Source: Branchipolynoe longqiensis
Taxonomy: Eukaryota > Annelida > Polychaeta > Phyllodocida > Polynoidae
Length of the DNA: 64,000 nucleotides
Assembly (NCBI GenBank): GCA_030323885.1
Contig: JASIRB010003884.1
Location: 62,001-126,000 of the forward strand
Direction: 5' to 3'
Position 1 is the first letter of the stretch. Every line of letters starts with the position of its first letter. Positions 33,081 to 44,367 of this stretch are shown in pieces. A model generated the notes under the pieces. It ran no database searches. It had not been told where the DNA came from and was given only the letters and a program-made list of their open reading frames with translations. A program made the position numbers and the translations under genes.

Positions 33081-33219
33081 TAAAAAAAGCTTTGAGCTAT
33101 TTACAATCCTCAGCAAAAGCATATGTGATCTGTATTCGTTTTGGTCCATCACCAAATGATGTTTTCTGTTCAAAGATTGGTTGCCTGATGTAATAGTCAC
33201 CACTCCATTGGTCAATTTA

Positions 33220-33530
33220 GTTCATTTCGGGGGTGGGGTGGGGTGGGGGTGGGGTGGGGTTGGGTGGATGGGTGGTGGTGTCTGTTAGTCTAGTGTCTCA
33301 TTTTGTAGCCCTCAATTTACACAATGGACACCGACTGATTTTCACTAAGGCTGCCATTAATTGTGGAAGCACAGTTATTGCATTCCCCCGTCCTGATATG
33401 ACCTTAGATGTTGCCAGGACGTTGTACCCCAACAGCCACCCTATTGCATTACTAAATAAACACACAACTATCATCCCCCCCCCCCACCTCCCACCCCATC
33501 CCCCAACCACTAACCGGACACAATGGTCAA
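33220..33530. other. G-rich and C-rich tracts flanking a SINE tail
   Basis: A GGGGT-rich tract at 33228-33275 and a C-rich tract at 33475-33505 are roughly inverted and bracket a tail-only SINE family A piece at 33386-33440. The open frames across this segment are composition artefacts. Confidence 0.5.
33386..33440 (+). repeat. SINE family A, tail-only piece
   Basis: 'cctgatatgaccttagatgt' and 'tgccaggacgt', preceded by 'gcattcccc' as in the piece at 55.33 kb. A long inverted copy follows at 33567. Confidence 0.85.
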
Positions 33531-33566
33531 ACTAGGTAGTGTATTCATTACCACATGTCGGTTCGT

Positions 33567-33693
33567 TGGTTGTTGGAGTTTTACGTTCTGGCAACATCTA
33601 AGGTCATATCAGGGTGCGTATTGACTTGTGATAATATGCACTCATGGTGACTTTATAGTGCTGCCGCACTGAAAGGCCAGGCCGCCAGCACCA
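33567..33693 (-). repeat. SINE family A, 3' half, inverted
   Basis: On the plus strand: 'ttttacgttctggcaacatc', 'atagtgctgccgcactg', 'ggccaggccgccagcacca'. It forms a tail-to-tail pair with the preceding piece. Confidence 0.85.
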
Positions 33694-33785
33694 GACTTAT
33701 TAAACAGCACAATGTGCCCATTGCCATTTGGTATTAAATATATATACATATATATAATATATATATATACATACATACATACATA

Positions 33786-33962
33786 TAGTAAAACCTCTCT
33801 AAATCGACCGACCATAGTACCGACATTAAGTGGTCCATTTAGCGAGATGGTCGGTTTAGGGAGTTAGAATATCCTTACAATGGTATCGTTGGGAACCAAT
33901 TTAGCGATCGATATAGGGGAGTGGTCGATCTGTGGAGGGGTCGGTATAGAGAGGTTTTACTG
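33786..33962. mobile_element. Pogo-type MITE M11
   Basis: The ends 'tagtaaaacctctctaaatc' and 'tatagagaggttttactg' are inverted complements; the right end is the canonical CAGT form. TA lies outside both ends. It is 177 bp and non-coding. Confidence 0.8.
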
Positions 33963-34492
33963 TATTTTCCTTATTCCATTGATTATATATGTAGATACAA
34001 GTAATGCAATAATGAACACACATATGCCAGTGTGTGACGCGAGAGGGGCGGCCGACCGGCAATTAACCCGACAGCTGGGAGGGGGTGGGGGCACTCCACC
34101 AATGCGCACAGAGGAAATATAGGGTATACATGTTACCCTTGCAATTTATTCTCACATAATGTGTTATACATCACATAATCAATGGAATAATGAAGTACTA
34201 GTGGCTTGGTCGGTTTATAAAGGATACTAATACCACCGGGTACCTCGGAGTGAAGGCGATAATAGGATCTGACATACCTTGTGCTGGTCCCCGACTGTGA
34301 CCTTATTGTCAACATGTCTGTTCTGCTGATACCAGTACTCTGCGATAATGTGGGGTCAACAAGCAGCTCCGGTTGGGACCCTCTTACTGCTTGACTCCTT
34401 CCCGACCACATTCACTTATTAGCAGACCACCTTCATTTTGTCCCAGAAATTAGAAATTAGAAAGAAAGATATTAGGATGGAGTTCTCTGTGG
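33963..34492. other. Nothing recognised
   Basis: No gene or repeat end that I can support. Confidence 0.4.
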
Positions 34493-34796
34493 CGGAGTGG
34501 TTAGAGTGTCTGACTTTTTTCTAGGTCAGACTCCTAATCTGAGGGTCGGCGGTTCGATTCCCTGTGCCCCCAGCTCTGCCAATTTGGATTGCCACCGCTG
34601 TGTATAACTTACAGTGTCATCAAAGGCCTGTTGCTCTCATACCATGTCTATGTGGTGTGGGAGGTTAAAAATCCCTTGGGTCGGTAAAAGGGTAGGCTTG
34701 GGCTTTCTATCGACCAGCAGTGGAATGAGGAAGACCAGTCGTCTATGACTGAAATTTCCCCTGCTTAAGCAACTAATGGACAAAAAAAAAAAGAAG
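34493..34796 (+). repeat. SINE family C with tRNA-Ser/Leu-like head
   Basis: The head 'gtggcggagtggttagagtg' resembles the 5' part of a type II tRNA, and 'cggcggttcgattccctgtg' the T arm. The acceptor arms do not pair, so this is not a functional tRNA gene. The body includes 'ctgccaatttggattgccac' and 'cttgggctttctatcgacca' and ends in an A run. A headless copy lies at 54.33 kb. Confidence 0.8.
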
Positions 34797-36485
34797 AAGG
34801 ATAAGCCATAGCTTTAACACATTTATTTTAGGGGTGGAGGCTAATTCTGGACATGAGACGGAGCTATAGTATGGCATTTTATTAGGTCAATGAATGAGTG
34901 AGGATAAGGTCAATAGGTAATGAATCAGTTCAAGTGGGGACAATAGGCAGGTCGTACAATAGGGAAATCATGACAAGAATATGGTATACAGGCAGAACAA
35001 TAAGAGATATAGGCCCTCGAAGTAGGTGGGTCGTACAATAGGGGAAGTATGTCAAGAATAAGGTCAACAGGCAGGGATAGTACAAGTAGGTCGCTCAAGT
35101 CAAGAAGGCCAATAGGAGGCATGAATAGGACAAATAGGCCCTGTTAGTCAGGTAAGGTCAATAGGAGCAAATCAATAGGGCAATTAGGTCATAAGTTTCT
35201 GCATGACCCGGGCCTCAAACCTCATCGTTAAAAGTCTTAAGTAGGGTCAGGTGGGGCGGTGAGAACATAGGGGAGGTCGTGATCGTCCGGCGTCTGGAGG
35301 AGAAGTGCCGATGGGGTGGTGGGGGTGACGGAAGTGACGTCAGAGTGGGGTTGCCGGGTACAAGCACAGGTGTCAACACATGGAGTTAAGGGCGCCTATG
35401 AATAAAAGGGGGAAGGGGGGGAGGTGTAGGGGGAATGGGAGGGCAAGGGTGGGTCAGCTCTGGCTCGTCCCCGAATTACCCACATTGCCCAAGCAATATG
35501 GACAAGGCAACTAATCGCATTATTTTGGGTATGTCCATAAATAGGTGTCAAGTACAAGAAGACATGGTTACTCCCACAGCCCTGAGACAGGGCTGATGAA
35601 CAAACCCATTAGAACAAGTGGCAGAAAACTGGGTAAGACTAACAGACATGAGCGCATCCATTCTTAATCGAAGAAGCAAAATATGTTCTTCTCATACCTC
35701 TAAAACTATATTTACCCACTGCTTTTTAATGAAGAATTCATGAAGAATGTAGATTAATAGACTTTAAAACGTGAATTGGTCGACTTGCAATATTGAGAGG
35801 TTCTATTACTATATTGTATAGCCCATTCTGAGGCTGCTATATTGGATTGTTGTTTTTTTGCATTCTCTATCGATTTCTCAACTGTAGGCCAATATAGATC
35901 AATGTTATGCACTGGAACGACTACTCCCACAGTGAATTCCTATTTGAAGCAGTTTTTGCTCGGAGTTAGACATAATTGTCATTCACCGAGCGGGGATACG
36001 CTGGCGTTGACCATTCACAGGTGGCGCCAGCGGCGAAATTAGGAACCAGCACCAACGTAATATGCATACAGATCAGCGATGATTTAACTGGTATTTGGCC
36101 TGTCATTTGTGTATCCTCCCATAATTCATTATAGACCATATGTATAGCTATCTCTCAATTTGTTCTTTAAAAGAGGGACAGAAAAATGTATTATTACTGT
36201 TGCTGGTAGTTTTGTCTTTCAATTATTTCTTTTGTGTAGTTGGGGTTGTGGTTTGGTTAGCACTCGGTGCCTGCCCAATGCAGATAAATGGGTTGGTGGT
36301 GTCAGCGTTCTCTGATAGGAGCCGTGACAGGTGCGAGGCGCTAAGGAGCTATTAAGAGGTGAAAGCAGAGGTCGCCACTGTTCCTCTTTGACCTTTCCTG
36401 ATCTGAGACAGGTGATCGCCATCCTCCCCGCTCATTGGTTAAACAAACTTTCTAAAAGGTTCACTAACACAACAAAAGCAACTTT
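34797..36485. other. No gene; degenerate repeat and foldback arm
   Basis: At 34850-35210 the word 'ggtcaatagg' and variants recur irregularly, giving a degenerate tandem-like tract. At 35840-36020 there is a single arm of foldback family M8 ('gcattctctatcgatttctc'). Nothing else is recognised. Confidence 0.5.
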
Positions 36486-36499
36486 ATATATCCACAAGT

Positions 36500-36991
36500 C
36501 ATCATCATCATCATGCTGTCGGTCACGATGCGACAAAGACTGCTTTCATTACTTGACTGCCGCTCTCCATTTAGCTCTCTGCTGTGAGAGTTGCATCCAT
36601 GAGTCGGTCTTAATGTGTCTCAGCTTCAGGTTTCTCTTGATGGTATCATTTCATGAAAGCTGGCTGCAAAAGTGTTGAAGTGCTGCTGGCTTTTGCAAGT
36701 TACCAGAGACACTCTCTCGGGGAGCAAATAGCGGTTTCACAGCTGCAAGAACATGTCAAGACAGGCGCAAAACTATTTGTCCCTGCAGTGGCTGGTCAGG
36801 AGATGTTGGGAGTTCCATACATCAACTGCCCTTAATGCTGCCACAGTGACATGGTTTTCTGTTTAGGGTTTACTCCCTTAGCCTTCGGTTCTGTCAAGAA
36901 CCTGTACCACAAGGCAGTGGTTTACAACTCTGCAAGGCAGGGGTGTCAAACTCCCTGAGTTATTGCTATACCTGCAATACCTGCATACCAC
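36500..36991 (-). mobile_element. RTE-like internally deleted element, copy B
   Basis: On the minus strand, the 5' module (36991-36648) is fused to the last 148 bases of the RTE-like element including the (GAT)n tail. The insertion is bounded by the 13-bp direct repeat TATATCCACAAGT (36487-36499 and 36992-37004), showing that the already deleted form, or a form deleted during insertion, was integrated as one unit. The junction is at about 36647/36648, after 'ctttcatgaaat'. It has no coding capacity apart from an antisense open frame in the module. Confidence 0.9.
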
Positions 36992-37189
36992 TATATCCAC
37001 AAGTATGATGATCGAATATGAGTAAGTATAGTTTGTACTTTTTTGGTGAAACTCCTCACCACTTACAAACCACCTATCAACAGTTGCCAATTGGCATGGT
37101 TGTTCATATGTATAAGCACCTGTTAACTGATAGGTGGCGCTCCAACCATCACATGGTAGTGCTCCTGCTAATTGTGAGCAGTATGTCTT

Positions 37190-40100
37190 CATCATCATCA
37201 TGCTGTCGGTCGCGATGCGACAAAGACTGCTTTCATTACTTGACTGCCGCTCTCCATTTAGCTCTCTGCTGTGAGAGTTGCGTCCATGAGTCGGTCTTAA
37301 TGTCTCTCAGCTTCAGGTTTCTCTTGATGGTATCTTTGAACCGGAGACGGGGGCGCCCTCTCTTTCTGTAGCCAGAAGACAGTTGAGAATAGAGGATCTG
37401 CTTTGGTAGCCTGTCTGATGACATCCTCATGAGGTGTCCAGTCCACCGGAGATTCTTTTTGATCAGAAGATCTTCCATAGAGGGCAGCCCCATCCGTTCG
37501 AGTATTTCCTTATTCGTCACTTTGTCCTTCCAGGTTAGCCTCATGATTGAACGCAGATGTCGCATCATGAAGGCATGCAGCTTTTTCACCTGCTGTCTGT
37601 ACACTGTCCAGGCCTCGGCTCCGTATAGTAGGGTGGATAGCACGATTGCGCGGTAGATCTTACCTTTGACCCAAATGGACACATGGTGGTTGTTCCAGAG
37701 TCTCTGGCGTAGTCGGCCGAAAGATGCGCTAGCCTTGGCCATCCTCCTCTGTATCTCAGCATCAATGCGTCCATCACTTGATATAGTGCTTCCGAGATAG
37801 GTGAATTCAGGAACAGAGTTCAGCTTGTTTCCGTCAACCATGATCTCCTCCTCTCGGGTTCTTGTAGAGTTGGGTTGGTACAGCACCTCCGTCTTCTTGA
37901 TGTTAATTTTCAGGCCAAACTTCTTTGATGCATCGGAGAAAGCGTCCACTATTTTCTGGGTCTCTTCAGCAGAGTGGGCAACCAGTGCACTGTCATCTGC
38001 GAATAGTAGCTCTCTCACCAGTATCTGAGTAGTCTTGGTCTTCGCTCTGAAGTGTGCGACATTGAATAGGTCAGCGCTCTGTCTGGACTGTATATAGATG
38101 CCATCCCCCATGTCTCGGAAAGCCTCGTCTAGCATTGCTGATAGGAAGATGGAGAAGAGCGTGGGGGCCAGTACACAACCTTGCTTGACCCCATTGGTAA
38201 CCCCGAACGATTCCGAGACTTCCCCTCCAGCACTAACGTTCGCCATCATTCCTGTATGTAGAGCCTCGATCATAGTTGTGAACTTCTCTGGGCATCCGTA
38301 CTTCCTCAGTAGCTGCCATAGCCCGGTCCTCCCGACTGTATCAAATGCCTTAGTGAAATCGACAAATACCATGTACAGTGGTCGGTCCTGCTCAATGCAC
38401 TTTTCTTGTAGCTGTCGGAGACAAAATATCATATCCACAGTGCTCCGGTTACCTCTGAAGCCACACTATGACTCCGGAACTACACCAGGTGTTATGTGAA
38501 TAGATAGTCTGTTGAGTAGGATCCTGGCGAAGATCTTCCCTGCTATGGAAAGAAGAGAGATTCCTCTATAGTTCCCACAGTCTGTTCGATCACCTTTCTT
38601 GTAGATGGTTACAATGCTGGCATCCTTCCATGCTTGGGGTACAGAACCCTCCTCCCAGGCATTGGTGATTAGTTGGTGCAGTCTGTTGAGCAGATTGTCT
38701 CCTCCATGCTTCCATACCTCGGCAGGAATTCCATCACCCCCAGGTGCTTTGCCATCTTTCAGGCTGGCGATTGCTCTAGCCATCTCATCCATGGTTGGAA
38801 TCTCATCGAGGCATGTTTTGGTAATGCGCTGCTGGATGTTGTTCAGAGCTTCGTGATCTATGTCGCCAGGGACGTTGAGTAGCTTCTGGAAGTGTTCGCT
38901 CCATCTTGCCACAACTCTCTTGCTGTCGGAAAAGGTCTCCGTTCCATCTGTTGATTTCAGGTGAACAGCTCCCTTCTTCACGGGTCCCCACACTTCCTTC
39001 AGTCCGCTGTAGAAGCCCTTCATGTTGTTTCTGTCTGCAGCTCTCTGCAGCTCCTCTGCCTTCATTTCCCACCAGTCTGACTTCAATGCACGGGTGCATT
39101 TTTGTAGCAATCTGCAGGCATCTTTGTATGCTGCAGTGGTGGATCTAGTGTTCCTGGTCTGCAACACTCTCTGGTGGGCTTGGTCTCTTCTGCTCATAAG
39201 ATTCTGTAGCTCCTGATTGTTGGGATCGAACCAGTCCTGATGTTTTCTGTCTGGCTTGCCGAGATAAGTTTTAGCTGTGTTGTATACAACCTGTTGCAAC
39301 GCTGCCCATTCCTCATCTGGTGTTGGGCTTTCCTTCTCCTCCCATTGTGCGAGAGCGCTGTCCATCTCCCGCTCGAAGCTCTCCCTGTGACTGATGGTAC
39401 TTAATTTTGCTGTGTTGAGCTTTGTTGGTTTATTTGTCCCTTGCCTGTTGTGTTTTTCTCGTATTCTGAATGCCACTTTTGACCTTAGCATCTGGTGATA
39501 CGTCCAGCAGTTAGCTCCACGCATGGCTCGAGTACTGTGGATGTCCATCTTATCCCGGCACCTTATGATGATGAAGTCGATCATATGCCAGTGCCTGGAA
39601 CGAGGATGCATCCAAGTGGTCTTGCGTTCATCCTTCTGCTTGAACATGGTGTTTGTCACTATCAGTTCGAACTCAGAGCACAAAGCCAGTAGGAGCTCAC
39701 CATTGGAGTTGCATTTCCCGATTCCATGTTAGTAGTTGTGTTGTGTTGCGTTGTGTTCCTCCTAGCTGATTTTCCGCTGTCGACGGAAGATGAGCTCGAG
39801 CAGCGCGGTCCTTGGTAACCCGGGCGACGACCGAGCCGGTATGGTGTTTTGTGCGGTTGTACATTTCATGAAAGCTGCCTGCAAAAGTGTTGAAGTGCTG
39901 CTGGCTTTTGCAAGTTACCAGCGGCACTCTCTCGGGGAGCAAATAGAGGTTTCACACCGGCAAGAACATGTCAAGACAGGCGCAAAACTATTTGTCCCTG
40001 CAGTGGCTGGTCGGGAGATGTTGGGAGTTCCATACATCAACCGCCCTTAATGCTGCCACAATGACATGGTTTTCTGTTTAGGGTTTGCTCCCTTAGCCTT

Positions 40101-40239
40101 CGGTTCTGTCAAGGACCTGTACCACAAGGCAGTGGTTTAGAACTCTGCAAGGCAGGGGCGTCAAACTCCCTGAGGTATTGCTATACCTGCATACCCATAT
40201 GCAGGTATAGCAATACCTGCATATGGGTATGTCTTAGAT
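37190..40239 (-). mobile_element. RTE-like retrotransposon, copy C (longest)
   Basis: On the minus strand: 5' module (40239-39861), a short leader, an endonuclease remnant, RT and C-terminal region, and a (GAT)n tail. It is bounded by the 12-bp direct repeat GCAGTATGTCTT (37178-37189 and 40240-40251); a partial repeat of the same word at 40228-40236 makes the right boundary slightly ambiguous. The first part of the endonuclease is missing, so this copy is also an internal-deletion form. Confidence 0.85.
37236..39726 (-). pseudogene. RTE-like endonuclease remnant and RT, one amber codon
   Basis: From the 5' side: the end of an APE-type endonuclease ('[20 protein letters not shown]', '[18 protein letters not shown]'), a linker, then RT motifs '[19 protein letters not shown]', '[18 protein letters not shown]', 'YMVFVDFTKAFDTV' (motif A), 'GVKQGCVLAPTLFSIFL' and 'LLFADDSALVA' (catalytic FADD at 37992-38003). 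The C-terminus has 'LLYGAEAWTVYRQQVKKL' and 'YRKRGRPRLRFKDTIKRN'. The only break over about 816 codons is TAG at 38466-38468, where C-G-F-R-G-N-R-S-T follows and glutamine is usual. The frame has no proper ATG. The rest of the frame looks fresh. Confidence 0.9.
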
Positions 40240-40274
40240 GCAGTATGTCTTAGATGCTTTAAATACCCAGCCAC

Positions 40275-40500
40275 AGTGTGGAGCCCTGATGATTTTATTT
40301 TTCGAGAATATCTACAGTAACTAAAGAGAATAACTCCAGTACATATAAATAATAACCCCAGTAACGATAGAGAGTAACCCCAGTAACTGTAGAGAAAAAC
40401 GCCAGTAACTATAGAGAATGATCCCAATAGCTATTAGCAGTAACCCCAACAACTCTAGATAATAACCCCCATACATATAGAGAATAACCACAGTAACTAT
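40275..40500 (+). repeat. ~22-bp degenerate tandem repeat
   Basis: Units resembling 'aactatagagaataacccca' repeat about ten times with many substitutions. Confidence 0.7.
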
Positions 40501-40549
40501 AAAACAGGTGTTTGCTCCTCATGCGTTGCCGTCCATCACCCAGTACCAT

Positions 40550-40630
40550 GGCCAGCTGAAGGTACCGGCTACCGGCTGAAGGTACCGGCTACCGGCTGAA
40601 GGTACCGGCTGCCGGCTGAATGTACCAGCA
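40550..40630 (+). repeat. 20-bp tandem repeat
   Basis: Unit 'ggctgaaggtaccggctacc' repeated three to four times with small changes; it contains KpnI-like GGTACC words. Confidence 0.85.
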
Positions 40631-40864
40631 ATTTAGCCGGTCACCCAGGGTGCCACATGCTCGAGGGCATCACATCACTGTTAATTAAAAAAGAAAAATT
40701 GTATGGATACCAAAGTTCACGTTACCTGCGGCGCCAGCAATGCGAGGGCAAATTAGTCGCGGGACCCTCAATCATTGTCCTGTTCTCCTTACCTCACTCT
40801 TTCACCCCCACTCACCATCTCCTCTCCTCAACCCCTCCCCTCAACCCCTCACCCTTCACCCATC

Positions 40865-42000
40865 ACGCACCCTTCACGCCCTCCGCTCATGCCCCCTCAC
40901 AGCTTCCCCTCATGCCCCCTCACAGCTTCCCTTCATGCCCCCTCACACATTCCCTTCATGCCCCCTTCACAGCTTCCCCTCATGCCCCCTCACAGCTTCC
41001 CCTCATGCCCCCTTCACACCTTCCCTTCATGCCCCCTCACACCTTCCCCTCATGCCCCCCTCACACCTTCCCCTCATGCCCCCTCACACCTTCCCCTCAT
41101 GCCCCCTCACACCTTCCCTTCATGCCCCCTCACACCTTCCCCTCATGCCCCTCACACTTCCCCTCATGCCCCCACACCTTCCCCATGCCCCCCTCACACC
41201 TTCCACTCATCCCTCACACCTTCCCCTCATGCCCCCTCACACCTCCCCTCATGCCCCCTCACACCTTCCCCTCATGCCCCCCATCACTTCCCCTCATGCC
41301 ACCCTCTCCACCTTCCCCTCATGCCCCCCTCAACACCTTCCCCTCATGGCCCCTCCACACCTTCTTCATGCCCCCTCACACCTTCCCCCATGGCCCCTCA
41401 CAGCTTCCCCTCATGCCCCCCCCAACACCTTCCCCTCATGCCCCCTCACACCTTCCCTCTCCACATCCTCCCCCACACCCATGCCCCCTCACAGCTTCCC
41501 CTCATGCCCCCTCACACCTCCCCTAATGCCCCCTCACCCTTCCCCATCACGCACCCTTCACGCCCTCCGCTCATGCCCCCTCACAGCTTCCCCTCATGCC
41601 CCCTCACACTTCCCTTCGTGCCCCCTCACACATTCCCTTCATGCCCCCTCACACCTTCCCCTCATGCCCCCTCACAGCTTCCCCTCATGCCCCCTCACAC
41701 CTTCCCTTCATGCCCCCTCACACCTTCCCCTCATGCCCCCCTCACACCTTCCCTTCATGCCCCCTCACACCTTCCCCTCATGCCCCTCTCAGCCCCCTTC
41801 AACCCACACCTCCCTCATGCCCCCTCACACCTTCCTTTCATGCCCCCTCACACCTTCCTTCTGCCCCCTCACACCTTCCCTCATCCCCCTCAACCTTCCC
41901 TCACCCCTCACACCTTCCTCCCCCCTCACACCTCCCATGCCCACATCCTCAGGCCTCCCCTGACACCCCTTCAAACCCTCCTCTCATGCCCATTTACACC
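40865..42000 (+). repeat. ~21-bp pyrimidine-rich minisatellite
   Basis: More than 45 variant units of 'catgccccctcacaccttcc' plus one base. The plus strand has almost no purine runs. Because the unit is about 21 bases and free of stops, all three forward frames stay open for hundreds of codons and spell repeats such as HAPSHLPLMPPHTF. I read this as a non-coding minisatellite. Confidence 0.9.
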
Positions 42001-42119
42001 CTCCCCTCACAACTCCCTCAATCCACCCCCCGATCACGCCTCCCCTCACATTCTCCCCTCAAGTCCTGCCTTCACTTCCTCCGCAGTAACCAAGAGAAGA
42101 CAGCTTAGTGAAATCTCTC

Positions 42120-42601
42120 GGGGAATGATCGATTAATCAACTCTGGTCACCCGAGCCACTTTTTGGCGCATGCGCACATCCTACACACTCGGGTCGAATA
42201 ATCAAATATGCTTCTCCACGCTTGGGGTGGAAAAAATGGTGGCTTAACCCAAAACTTATATTTTTCTTTTTAATAACTGCTAAAACTCCAGCAAAATAGG
42301 ATTTAAAGTATTTTAGGATTGCATAGTTTAGTTATATTTTCATTTAATTAATTTGTGTTATTACCAAAAAAAAACATATTGGACTGGTACTGGTACTGGT
42401 AGCTATTATCCTGCAGGACGGTACCAGCACAAATGTGACATCATCATTCCTAGCAAACCCCGGCCAAGAGGTGGGTTACTGGGGTCGGGTCATTTTGCAC
42501 ACGGCACATGTTTTTGTCAACTCCACTTGCGGTGTTCGATTTGAAATTCTAGCAACTCGGGTGACCCAAATCGCCCGGGTCATGTTAATTGATTACGCCC
42601 C
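42120..42601. mobile_element. TIR element family M1, copy 2
   Basis: Left end 'ggggaatgatcgattaatca', right end 'tgttaattgattacgcccc'. The interior aligns with copy 1 at 1.6 kb, including 'ttttggcgcatgcgcacatc' and 'gctattatcctgcaggacgg'. It is 482 bp and non-coding. Confidence 0.7.
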
Positions 42602-43150
42602 AGATGTAAAATATGACCCCTCTACTCAGATGGCCATCTATTGTGGCTTGAATATACAGTACTACCTCATTTTACTTACCCTTATGATTAGCAAATCCCA
42701 TTCCATACGCGCCCAATTTGTCAGTGTGCAAATCTTCTTTGTTTCATTTGATTGTCTCTCTGAAGATAAGACACATGCTCAGTAAGGGCAGCATTGGTCT
42801 AGATGCTGAGTTGTCCATTGAAGATAGGTGCCACTGTAGATTAGAGGCGCGTGTTGGGCATCGAGGAAAGCATAGAGATCGGATCAAGAAGGTTCCCTCG
42901 GGTTGGAAGATTCAATCAGACTGAGTGGCCACCACAACAAAAACAAACCAGCACAATGAACAAATTAATGTAAATACTCGATAACTTCGCCATTAGAATT
43001 ATTGAACTATATGCCATATAAAGCCGTGGCTCCAAGAGCTGAGGATATATGGATAGTAACATTAATATTTGTGTTCATAAGGGAATACAACATGGTTAGT
43101 TAATACATGATACAGAATCCTAGATCATGTGTGGAGAGTGACTACATATG
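42602..43150. other. Nothing recognised
   Basis: Short open frames around 42720-42920 have no motif I recognise. No RNA gene is seen. Confidence 0.4.
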
Positions 43151-43260
43151 GCCATACATCGTATGCTTATAATAAATATTCAACATACATTGTATGCTTA
43201 TAATAAATATTCAACATACATTGTATGCTTATAATAAATATTCAACATACATTGTATTGT
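43151..43260 (+). repeat. 31-bp tandem repeat, left block
   Basis: About 3.5 units of 'tgtatgcttataataaatat' plus 'tcaacatacat'. The same repeat returns at 44.25 kb. Confidence 0.9.
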
Positions 43261-44245
43261 AAAAATATAATGATTTTCGGTTCACAATTATATATTGGCA
43301 GAGAGCATTACTATTCTCGAGTGACGGAGTGGGGACCAAGGTTAGGTAACAGAGAAGCAATGGGTGCCCCACTCGCTGTGTGACATATGAGACTATGTGG
43401 AAGGTATGATAACACATGGTGCCCGAGATTATGACGCGATGTTCCTATGTAAGAGACAGTTAATGTTTGGTGAAATGTTCCCTCTATGCACAAGTAAGAG
43501 TGCAAGTGGAGGAGAAGGCATTGTTAATATATCTTTATTGTAACTGTCTGCAACTACCTGTTACCACAGGGCCGATGGGCAAGCACACCCGGCCACTCTG
43601 CATACATTATGGACACCACCTGCAGCTGGGGTTGAGTGACAGTTGCCCATATTAGGGCGTCGCCCCCCCAGGCTGTAGAGGGTGTCTGATTGCCTGGCTG
43701 TGGGAGGCCCAGGCACCTGCACCCCTTGCACCACCTGACCAGAGACCTCATTCTGATATAGATTATTCTCGACACTTCTCCAGACACTCTGGAAGCAGAC
43801 ACACTTCTTGAGGGACTCTTGAAGGGAACACACTCTTCTCTTGGCCAGGAACCCAGACACTCTGTCTGAGGCTCCACTTTCCAAATACAAACTGGCAGCA
43901 ACTATTCAAAAGGCACTGAGCTGTATGCAACAACCATGGGACTCCGGTTCAATGGGCTGTAGGCACTGATTCCTATACATACTAAGGAGAGTAATGAGGA
44001 TCTATGTGGACAGGAGGTTAGGAGTGAGGGTAATAGGTCGCTAGTAGGTGAACAGGAGTTGATGCCAATAAAGCACAACTTCTTCACTGTGAAACTTGTG
44101 CGACTTGTCTTCCCTTTCTTGCTTATGAGTTTGAACTGACAGACAGGTGTCAGACAGGTGTGAACTGACAGACAGGTGTCAGAACGCACCTGGGGAGAGT
44201 AAGTGGTATGTTGGGGCTCCGACGGCCGAGCAGCAGAATATTACA
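43261..44245. other. Unassigned 1-kb segment inside 31-bp array
   Basis: Flanked on both sides by the same 31-bp repeat. It contains a small direct repeat 'tgaactgacagacaggtgtc' near 44130-44180. Open frames are short and overlapping on both strands, and I see no inverted ends. Confidence 0.45.
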
Positions 44246-44367
44246 GTATGCTTATAATAGATATTCAACATAAATCCTATGCTTATAATAAATATTCAAC
44301 ATACATTGTATGCTTATAATAAATATTCAACATACAGTGTATGCTGATAATAAATATTCAACATACA
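44246..44367 (+). repeat. 31-bp tandem repeat, right block
   Basis: About four units of the same 'tgcttataataaatattcaa' repeat as at 43.15 kb, in the same orientation. Confidence 0.9.

Noticed and set aside
34493..34580. Functional tRNA-Ser or tRNA-Leu gene
   Set aside because: The 5' and 3' acceptor segments are not complementary, and the sequence continues into a SINE body.
40775..42136. Long forward open frames (up to 453 codons) rich in Pro, His and Ser
   Set aside because: All three frames are open over the same 21-bp minisatellite and give the same repeated words; no unique sequence or start context supports a gene.
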